A stretch of 64,000 nt of DNA from the NCBI GenBank assembly GCA_902559355.1, contig CACEHM010000002.1, positions 62,001-126,000 of the forward strand. The letters run 5' to 3'. This DNA comes from an uncultured Gammaproteobacteria bacterium. Its GTDB lineage: Bacteria; Pseudomonadota; Gammaproteobacteria; GCA-002705445; GCA-002716945. This document shows positions 8,926 to 15,473 of the stretch, piece after piece. Made by a program: the position numbers and the translations under genes. Position 1 is the stretch's first letter, and the number at the start of each line of letters is the position of its first letter. The notes beneath the pieces were generated by a model. That model was not told the origin of the DNA and did no database searches. It worked only from the letters and a program-made list of their open reading frames with translations.

Positions 8926-10260
8926 TCAATTCTTAACTCTTCTTTCTGTTGATTTTTCTATATTTAATCTCTCTCTATATTTCGTCACTGTCCTTCTGGC
9001 CACAGAAATTCCCTGATCTTCGAAGTATTTTGAAATTTGACTATCGCTTGAAGGCTTCATTTTATCCTCATTTTTTATGATTTCGTCAATCATTTTCATT
9101 ATCGCTTTCGAAGATACCATTTTACCAGTATCAGTGCTTAATTCTGACGAAAAGAAATACTTAAGTTCATATACTCCTCTAGGAGTTTGTACATATTTAT
9201 TATTGGTAGCCCTTGATACTGTAGATTCATGTATATCTAAAGAATTAGATATTTCTTTTAAGGTCATTGGGACTATTCCAATATCACCATCATTTAAAAA
9301 TCTTGACTGCCTTTTAAATATCTCATTACATACATTAAGTATGGTAATGTTTCTATTGCTGATAGATTTAATAATAAATTTTGCTTGATTATAGTTTTTT
9401 TCTAAATAATCTTTATCTGACTTAATTTTACTATCTCTCATCAATGAAATATATTCCCTATTCATAGTGAGCACAGGAGTATTCTTTGTTGATTCAACTA
9501 TCCACTGATTATTTCTTTTAAATATTATTACATCAGGATAGATATGATAAGTATTAAGCTTTTTAGAGATTATTAATCCTGGTTTTGGATTAAGTCTCTT
9601 TAAAAGAGCTAGAGTTTTTTCATTGGAAATTTCGTTATTATTTATTAATTTGACTATTCTATCAAAATTTAACTTTTCGTTAATATCTACTCCTTTAAGA
9701 GTATCCAGTATATGTTTTGCATCATCATAATAATTTGATTCTTTATGGTAATGATCTAGCTGAATATTTAACGAGTCACATAGGTCAATAGCACAGGTAC
9801 CAATAGGATCAAATCTTTGAAGGGTATGAAGTATATAGAATATATCTTGAAAAGATACTTCACTTATTCTGTTAGCTTGTATGAATATCTCTCTTAGATC
9901 TTCAGTTAGATAGCCGTTATCATCGACACAATCAATTATTATTAAAGCTACTTTTTTTTCTTCTTCAGAAAATGAAGACGTATCAAGCTGTTTATATAAA
10001 TATTCTCTTAAATTATCTGAGTCATGGTGATAGCTTAATATATCCTCAATATCAGCATTATTAGATCTTACAGAATGTTCTAAGTTATAACTAGGTTCCA
10101 TATCTATTTCTTTTTCAAGAAAAGGATTCTCAAGAATAATATTTTCTATTTCTTTGTGTAGGTCAAGAGAGTTTAGTTGTAAAATATTAATTGCTTGTCT
10201 TGTCTGGTGTGACAAGACTTTTTTTTGTTTTAGTTGAGTAGATTGTTTAAGTTTATTCAT
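8926..10260 (-). CDS. rpoN: RNA polymerase sigma-54 factor RpoN
   Basis: A 444-residue sigma-54. Region I is the Gln/Leu-rich N terminus (KQKKVLSHQTRQAINILQLN), region II is acidic, the core-binding domain covers about residues 100-250, the helix-turn-helix is near LKEISNSLDIHESTVSRATN, and the RpoN box ARRTVTKYRE is intact at residues 421-430. Sigma-54 recognises -24/-12 promoters and needs an AAA+ activator, none of which is encoded in this window. The start overlaps lptB by four bases. Retaining a second type of sigma factor in such a compact genome suggests that a functional activator exists elsewhere. Confidence 0.95.
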   Translation of the reverse strand: MNKLKQSTQLKQKKVLSHQTRQAINILQLNSLDLHKEIENIILENPFLEKEIDMEPSYNLEHSVRSNNADIEDILSYHHDSDNLREYLYKQLDTSSFSEEEKKVALIIIDCVDDNGYLTEDLREIFIQANRISEVSFQDIFYILHTLQRFDPIGTCAIDLCDSLNIQLDHYHKESNYYDDAKHILDTLKGVDINEKLNFDRIVKLINNNEISNEKTLALLKRLNPKPGLIISKKLNTYHIYPDVIIFKRNNQWIVESTKNTPVLTMNREYISLMRDSKIKSDKDYLEKNYNQAKFIIKSISNRNITILNVCNEIFKRQSRFLNDGDIGIVPMTLKEISNSLDIHESTVSRATNNKYVQTPRGVYELKYFFSSELSTDTGKMVSSKAIMKMIDEIIKNEDKMKPSSDSQISKYFEDQGISVARRTVTKYRERLNIEKSTERRVKN

Positions 10261-10982
10261 AGTTTGAATTTTTGACCTAGATATACCTTTTTGACAGTCT
10301 CATTTTTAATCAAATCTTTTGTTTTACCTGAGGCAAGTACTTGTCCAGTATTTACTACATAGGATTTATCACATATTTTTAAGGTTTCTCTAACATTATG
10401 ATCTGTGATTAAGATACCTATATTATCTAGTGACAGTTCTTTAATTATTTCTTGAATATCTATTACGGAAAGAGGATCAATTCCTGCAAAGGGCTCATCT
10501 AAAAGTAGGAACTTAGGTCTTAAGGCTAATGCTCTGGCAATTTCAACTCTTCTCCTTTCGCCACCTGAAAGCTGCATACCTTGGGTATTCAAGAAATTTT
10601 TAAGGTCAAACCTAATAATTAGTTCATCAAGAATATCTTTCTTTTTCTGTTTACTCAATTTTTTGTCTGTTTCTAATATTGCCTTAATATTATCAAGTGC
10701 TGTCATGTTACGGAAGATAGAAGGTTCTTGAGGTAAATAACTAATTCCATATTCAAATCTTTTATGAATTGGCACCAAGGTAATATCTACTTCATCAATT
10801 ATTATAGAGCCCAAGTCAGATTTTATAAGGCCTACTATCATGTAAAAAGTTGTTGTCTTACCAGCTCCATTAGGACCAAGCAAGCCAATAACTTCACCAG
10901 AAGCAACCTCTAAAGATATATCTTGAACAACTTTTTTTGTATTATAATTCTTTTCAAGATTATTGCATTTAAGAATAGACAT
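10257..10982 (-). CDS. lptB: LPS export ABC transporter ATPase LptB
   Basis: Cytoplasmic ATPase that powers LPS extraction from the inner membrane by LptFG. Walker A is GPNGAGKT, the signature is LSGGERRRVEIARALA, Walker B is FLLLDEPFAGIDP and the switch is LITDHNVRETL, all in the first 200 of 241 residues. It lies between the LptC-like gene (one-base gap) and rpoN (four-base overlap), the standard gammaproteobacterial position. Confidence 0.95.
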   Translation of the reverse strand: MSILKCNNLEKNYNTKKVVQDISLEVASGEVIGLLGPNGAGKTTTFYMIVGLIKSDLGSIIIDEVDITLVPIHKRFEYGISYLPQEPSIFRNMTALDNIKAILETDKKLSKQKKKDILDELIIRFDLKNFLNTQGMQLSGGERRRVEIARALALRPKFLLLDEPFAGIDPLSVIDIQEIIKELSLDNIGILITDHNVRETLKICDKSYVVNTGQVLASGKTKDLIKNETVKKVYLGQKFKL

Positions 10983-10983
10983 A

Positions 10984-11652
10984 TTATTTAATGTAAAATG
11001 TTGTAGTAACTTTTTTCGTAATTATTTTTTTTAAATCATTTGCAGCTACGTCTTTGACTGTCCATTTCTCTTTATTAGCATCATAAATCATTTGATTACC
11101 TTCAATTATTCTAGACTTATCATTATCTCTTATTATTCTTTTAGCATTACTTAAAATTCTTATAATGCCAGTATCCATGTTAGCAGATAAACCTGAACCA
11201 GTCGTTGTGGAATCAGAAGTAATGATTGTAACATCACGATCAGTTTCAAATAAATTTTTTGATACATAGAAAATTGCATAAGATGTATACATCTTCATTG
11301 AAATACCATCTAGAAGATATTCTCTGTTAATAAATACATTATTTTTTAAATATATTTCTTCCATACTACCTGATGGATCTATGGCAGTATCAGATTTAAT
11401 GTCAACTGTAGATGTAGTCTTATATATATTGAGAAATGGTTTTTCGATTAGAGTTATATTATTGCTGTATTTTGTCAACATGCTTCCTTTAAGTTCCCAA
11501 TCAATGTCCATATCTTTGTTATTTTTTATCGTAGAAAAATTATATAATTGATTTTTGATCAAAACATTACTTTCTGACGAATTCCCAAAAACAGTTGTAC
11601 TTGAAAGAAGATATATAAAGAAGATTAGCCGTACTTTAATTTTACTAAGCAT
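10984..11652 (-). CDS. lptC: LPS transport periplasmic protein, LptC-like with LptA-like tail
   Basis: A 222-residue protein with an N-terminal hydrophobic segment (about residues 6-22) ending in a signal-peptide-like SSTTVFG-N. Residues 30-177 align by eye with the LptC jellyroll: repeated short strands, then a TDRDVTIITSDSTTTGSGL block and SANMDTGIIRILSNAKRII, which match the Td.aqi....tS.gl.mrG.l....l.l.s.v pattern of LptC. Residues 179-222 (RIIEGNQMIYDANKEKW through KKVTTTFYIK) instead resemble the very end of LptA (IKGDKITY...KRVTTVL). Normally lptC and lptA are two genes between kdsC and lptB; here there is one. The N terminus looks more cleavable than the usual LptC anchor. It overlaps kdsC by eight bases. 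A separate lptA elsewhere cannot be excluded. Confidence 0.72.
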   Translation of the reverse strand: MLSKIKVRLIFFIYLLSSTTVFGNSSESNVLIKNQLYNFSTIKNNKDMDIDWELKGSMLTKYSNNITLIEKPFLNIYKTTSTVDIKSDTAIDPSGSMEEIYLKNNVFINREYLLDGISMKMYTSYAIFYVSKNLFETDRDVTIITSDSTTTGSGLSANMDTGIIRILSNAKRIIRDNDKSRIIEGNQMIYDANKEKWTVKDVAANDLKKIITKKVTTTFYIK

Positions 11653-12187
11653 TAATTATTTTAGAAAAGTATATTAAATCACAGATATCTCGAATTGCCC
11701 CATTTCCTCCTTGTCTAGGAGTTACCCAGTCAAAATTTAATAGATTTAGTATTGGATTAGCATTTGGAACAATTACCGATAACCCGCAAAATTGTAGAAG
11801 TTCAACGTCAACGGTATCATCACCAACATAACATAACTTTTCTTTTGGTAGATTTATTTTTTGTTCGTGAAATGATTTTAGTTTATCCCTGCTACCTTGA
11901 ATAATTCTTTGGATACCAAGTTCTTCTCCTCTTTCTTCTACACATTTCGAATAACGACCAGATATAATCATTATATCAATATCAATTGATTGTAATATTT
12001 TTATTCCATGTCCATCTTGTGCGTAAAATCTCTTACTCTCGTTTCCATTATGATCAATATATAACCCGCCATCTGTAAGAACACCATCTACATCAAACGC
12101 TAACAACTCTATTTTACTAGCCTTATCAATAAGCTTATCTGTATATAATTCCTCAGCTAATTTTGTATATGTTGACTTGTTAATCAT
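11645..12187 (-). CDS. kdsC: 3-deoxy-D-manno-octulosonate 8-phosphate phosphatase KdsC
   Basis: HAD-superfamily phosphatase that releases Kdo for LPS core synthesis. Motif I is AFDVDGVLTDG (nucleophile Asp and acid/base Asp), motif II is IISGR, motif III Lys is in GSRDKLKSF, and motif IV is YVGDDTVDVELL; the C-terminal GGNGAIRDICDLI is typical of KdsC and contributes to the active site. Length 180 residues fits the capless C0 class. It follows kdsD with one base between them. Confidence 0.95.
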   Translation of the reverse strand: MINKSTYTKLAEELYTDKLIDKASKIELLAFDVDGVLTDGGLYIDHNGNESKRFYAQDGHGIKILQSIDIDIMIISGRYSKCVEERGEELGIQRIIQGSRDKLKSFHEQKINLPKEKLCYVGDDTVDVELLQFCGLSVIVPNANPILNLLNFDWVTPRQGGNGAIRDICDLIYFSKIINA

Positions 12188-12188
12188 T

Positions 12189-13157
12189 TTAGTTAATAGA
12201 TTTAATTAGATCTTGCATGGTAATGATCCCTTTAATTACCGACTTATCTATTACAGGCAATGCGCTGATATTATTTTTCTCGAGAACTGATAATGCTTCA
12301 GCTGCAAGGATATCACCACTTACTTGTAAAGGCTTTCTTGTCATTACATTCTTGATTAGAATCTCATCGCTATTCTTATGATCATTCATTATTCTTTTTA
12401 TATCGCCATCAGTTATCACTCCTACTAATTTTTTTTCTTTATTTATAATTAAAGCGATTCCTAAATTATATTTTGTAGTCATATTGATAAGCTTAGAGAA
12501 GCTTGCATCTATATTTATTATAGGAATATTTCTCTTAATCATTATGTCATGAACATTTTTTAATAATCTTTTACCAAGAGAACCCTCTGGATGAGTCTTA
12601 GCAAAATCTTTCATTGTAAAATTCTTTTTTGATGAGACTGTCAAAGCTAAAGCATCTGAAATAGCAAGTGCACACATAATACTCGATGTTGGGGCTAGGT
12701 TATTTGGACAGGCCTCTTTAGTAACAGAGGCATCAAGCACTAAATCTGAATATTTAGCTAGCTGCGATTTTTTATTACCCGTGATTGAAATTATTTTACA
12801 TTTTAGAACTTTCAGCAAAGGAACAAGCTTTACTATTTCTTCAGTATCTCCTGAATTGGAGTAGAATATAATTACATCATTTGAATTAATGACACCCATG
12901 TCACCATGGAGAGCCTCTGTAGCATGTATAAAAATTGACGGAGTTCCAGTACTACTTAACGTGGCAGCCATTTTCATAGCAATATATCCTGACTTACCAA
13001 GACCTATTGTAACTACTTTTCCTGAGTTTTTTTTTATCAATTCACATGCTCTATCAAAGCTCGAATCAATCCTTTTCAAAGTTCTTGTTAGGGCCGTTAT
13101 CTCAGTTTTAATAATTTCTGTCGCAAGGCTAATATTAGATTTATTTCTCATCATCAT
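12189..13157 (-). CDS. kdsD: Arabinose-5-phosphate isomerase KdsD
   Basis: Interconverts ribulose 5-phosphate and arabinose 5-phosphate, the first committed step to Kdo. The SIS domain (about residues 30-190) shows VVTIGLGKSGYIAMKMAATL, HGDMGVI, YSNSGDTEEIV and APTSSIMCALAISDAL. Two CBS motifs follow (about 205-322), ending in a short MQDLIKSIN tail. The start codon overlaps the yrbG stop as ATGA. With kdsC downstream it makes a two-step Kdo supply unit. Confidence 0.95.
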   Translation of the reverse strand: MMMRNKSNISLATEIIKTEITALTRTLKRIDSSFDRACELIKKNSGKVVTIGLGKSGYIAMKMAATLSSTGTPSIFIHATEALHGDMGVINSNDVIIFYSNSGDTEEIVKLVPLLKVLKCKIISITGNKKSQLAKYSDLVLDASVTKEACPNNLAPTSSIMCALAISDALALTVSSKKNFTMKDFAKTHPEGSLGKRLLKNVHDIMIKRNIPIINIDASFSKLINMTTKYNLGIALIINKEKKLVGVITDGDIKRIMNDHKNSDEILIKNVMTRKPLQVSGDILAAEALSVLEKNNISALPVIDKSVIKGIITMQDLIKSIN

Positions 13158-14080
13158 TTTAAAATTAATATTAAGTATAAAAAGTATGTTATTACTAATG
13201 CCACTGAATATACAGTTCTAAACATACTTTTTGATTGAATAATAAGGTAGAGAACTAATGTTGACAATCCAAGCATAAAGATATCTCTTAAAAGAGCGTC
13301 AGATTCTATATGTGAAGCGCTGATAATCCCAGCAATCGACATAGCTATTGCAATATTAAAGAGATTTGAACCAATAATATTTCCAACTATAAAGTCGATT
13401 TTCCCTTTTCTAGCAGATTGAATACTAGCAGCAAGTTCAGGTAAACTTGTCCCTAAAGCGGCTAGCGTAAGACCAATCACATACGCGCTTACACCTAGAG
13501 CAGTTGCAATTTGAGTTGCACCATTTATGAAGAAGGTTGATCCGTATATTAACATGCCTAAACTTAGCAGCAGATAAAAAATTATATTTGATAAACTAGG
13601 TCCCCCTTTGTTATCTGCAAGCTCTTTGTCCTCTGGAGCTTGAAAATAATAAACGCATAGTATAAATAGTACAATCAATATTAAAGAGTCTTTTGCATCT
13701 AGAAGTTCATCAAAAAACATTAATACGAAAGCTGAAATAGATAATAAGATCATACTCACATAGGGCCTTATGGGTAGATTCTCTCTTATCAAATTTTTTT
13801 TAACAAAAAAAAGAGAAACACAAAATACTAAAGCAATATTTGAGATATTGGAACCAAGGACATTTCCTATTGCCAAAATTGTTTTATCTTGAAGAGCTGA
13901 TTCAATTGATATAAAAATTTCAGGTGCTGATGTTGCTATACCGATCATAAAGAAGCTTGCATAAAAACCAGATATCGAAAGGCGCTTAGAAGCATTATCA
14001 GTTGATGTGACTAAGATATTAGATCCTATTAATAATAGTGCCAGTCCTATTAACAAGATAGATATGGATTCTATCATCAT
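13154..14080 (-). CDS. yrbG: Inner-membrane calcium/sodium:cation antiporter YrbG
   Basis: CaCA-superfamily antiporter of 308 residues with about ten membrane segments arranged as two inverted halves. The alpha-1 repeat is GIATSAPEIFISIESA ... GNVLGSNISNIALVF and alpha-2 is ALGTSLPELAASIQSA ... GNIIGSNLFNIAIAM, carrying the acidic cation-binding residues (E54-region and E in SLPELA). The hydrophilic loop between halves holds APEDKELADNKG. It occupies the same place, next to kdsD, as yrbG of enteric bacteria. The ion specificity is not established for this family member. Confidence 0.92.
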   Translation of the reverse strand: MMIESISILLIGLALLLIGSNILVTSTDNASKRLSISGFYASFFMIGIATSAPEIFISIESALQDKTILAIGNVLGSNISNIALVFCVSLFFVKKNLIRENLPIRPYVSMILLSISAFVLMFFDELLDAKDSLILIVLFILCVYYFQAPEDKELADNKGGPSLSNIIFYLLLSLGMLIYGSTFFINGATQIATALGVSAYVIGLTLAALGTSLPELAASIQSARKGKIDFIVGNIIGSNLFNIAIAMSIAGIISASHIESDALLRDIFMLGLSTLVLYLIIQSKSMFRTVYSVALVITYFLYLILILK

Positions 14081-14110
14081 ATTTATAATTGAATTATGTT
14101 AAGTATTGAA

Positions 14111-14860
14111 CTAGTAGTTAATTTCAAGAACATCTATTTCAAAATCTTGGACATCTTTGCCATCCGCAATCATTTTTGTTCTTTTTTGCAGGTATGATTC
14201 CCTTAAAAATATATATTTGTCTTTTGCTGCAGTATCTAAGATTTTTGTTGCTTGCAACAAGTTCGCTCTAGTGTCTATAACATTAGAAGCTTGAATTAGT
14301 TGCCTTTCTTCATGATGGAGTTCTGTATGTACTGGTGAGATACTTCTCTCTACTGCTATGTCTGCATAGAATCCAGGCGCATCTCGGAGAGTACTAGGTC
14401 CAAGAAAAGGTAAAACTAGATATGGACCAGCTGGTACGCCATAATAACCAAGTGTTTGTCCAAAATCCTCTCTATGTCTCTCAATTCCTAGACTTGAAGC
14501 TACATCAAACAGACCAAAAACACCTACAGTAGAATTTAATACAAACCTCGTAGATGAAGATACGGTTTTATCTAGCTTTAACTGTAAAGCGCTATTAAAT
14601 ATAGTATTAATCTCTCCTAGGTTGTTGAAAAAGTTGGACACACTATCTTCAACTGGATCAGGAGTAATCGCACGATAACCTTTGGCAACCGGCTCTAATA
14701 CTGCATCATCAATTACTTCATTAAAACCAAAGATTGCCCTATTAAATGGTTCAAGCGGGTCATCATCTGATGAATATACATTTTTAGAATTAAGAGCTAA
14801 TAAAAAAGCCAGTGATATGGACAATAAGCCAAAGAAGTTTTTAAATTTAATCGGTGACAT
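14111..14860 (-). CDS. mlaA: Outer-membrane lipid-asymmetry protein MlaA (VacJ family)
   Basis: MlaA forms an outer-membrane channel that removes phospholipids from the outer leaflet and hands them to MlaC. The start at 14860 (MSPIKFKNF) is chosen because it begins a signal peptide and because longer reading runs antisense into mlaC. The mature part starts near DDDPLEPFNRAIFGFNEVID and contains the family blocks SSSTRFVLNSTVGVFGLFDVAS, REDFGQTLGYYGVPAGPYLVLP and PSTLRDAPG. Length 249. There is no lipobox Cys after the hydrophobic core (LLALNSKNVYSS), unlike the enteric lipoprotein. yrbG follows after 30 bases on the same strand, so this may be the first gene of the long envelope operon. Confidence 0.9.
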   Translation of the reverse strand: MSPIKFKNFFGLLSISLAFLLALNSKNVYSSDDDPLEPFNRAIFGFNEVIDDAVLEPVAKGYRAITPDPVEDSVSNFFNNLGEINTIFNSALQLKLDKTVSSSTRFVLNSTVGVFGLFDVASSLGIERHREDFGQTLGYYGVPAGPYLVLPFLGPSTLRDAPGFYADIAVERSISPVHTELHHEERQLIQASNVIDTRANLLQATKILDTAAKDKYIFLRESYLQKRTKMIADGKDVQDFEIDVLEINY

Positions 14861-14888
14861 AGTGAGATTATATACTAAAATATGTAAC
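14861..14888. promoter_or_regulatory. Divergent promoter region of mlaA and mlaC with mirrored -10 boxes
   Basis: Only 28 bases separate the two start codons. On the minus strand TATAAT occurs (plus-strand ATTATA 14867-14872); on the plus strand TATACT occurs at 14871-14876, overlapping it. Either -10 box would put transcription start within a few bases of its ATG, predicting nearly leaderless messages, which agrees with the lack of a ribosome site before both genes. No strong -35 was found for either. Confidence 0.5.
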
Positions 14889-15470
14889 ATGATTAAAAAA
14901 ATATCATACTTCATAATTTTCATATTCATATCATCCAGTGGGTACACAACGGAAAAACCTGATGATTTCCTTAAAAAGTCGGTCCAGGAGGTAAGTGCGC
15001 TAGTATCTAAGCATAAAGATAGATTTGAGAAAGACGAAGATTTCTTAAGAAACCAAATGAACTTGGTTGTTATGCCTAAACTTGACATTATTCTCATGTC
15101 CAAAATTATACTTGGAAAAGGTATTTGGACAGATATGACCTCACAACAAAAAACTGATTTCGTAGAAGCATTTAAGTATAGGATGACGAGTACATACATG
15201 AAATCGATCACAGCATTTGATGGTGAGAAAATAGAATTCTTACCATTTGTTCCAGGAAAAAAAGACAGAATTGCATTTGTGAAATCAAAATACATAATGG
15301 CAGCAGGTAATATAGACGTTGATTATCGACTAATCAAAAATAAAGACGGCTGGAGAGTCTACGATATTATCTTTGAAGGTATTAGTTTAATGAAAAATTA
15401 CAGAGCAGACTTTAGAGAACATGTGAACAAAAATGGAATTGATTCGCTTATAATTAGTTTAGGACAATAG
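14889..15470 (+). CDS. mlaC: Periplasmic phospholipid-binding protein MlaC
   Basis: Soluble periplasmic lipid carrier of the MlaC/Ttg2D/HpnM family. The start at 14889 gives [20 protein letters not shown], a short signal peptide, and 193 residues in total; reading further upstream would only be antisense to mlaA. Typical features are DDFLKKSVQEVSALV, the PKLDIILMSKIILGKGIW block, QQKTDFVEAFKYRMTSTYMKSI and the C-terminal GWRVYDIIFEGISLMKNYRADF signature. It diverges from mlaA and converges on the RND permease with three bases between stops. No mlaF, E, D or B gene is present. Confidence 0.93.
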   Translation: MIKKISYFIIFIFISSSGYTTEKPDDFLKKSVQEVSALVSKHKDRFEKDEDFLRNQMNLVVMPKLDIILMSKIILGKGIWTDMTSQQKTDFVEAFKYRMTSTYMKSITAFDGEKIEFLPFVPGKKDRIAFVKSKYIMAAGNIDVDYRLIKNKDGWRVYDIIFEGISLMKNYRADFREHVNKNGIDSLIISLGQ

Positions 15471-15473
15471 GTT

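Noticed and set aside
14682-14888. N-terminal extension of mlaC
   Set aside because: It is antisense to mlaA; the start at 14889 gives a proper signal peptide.
14861-15295. Long N-terminal extension of mlaA
   Set aside because: The extension is antisense to mlaC and has no family similarity, whereas 14860 begins a signal peptide.
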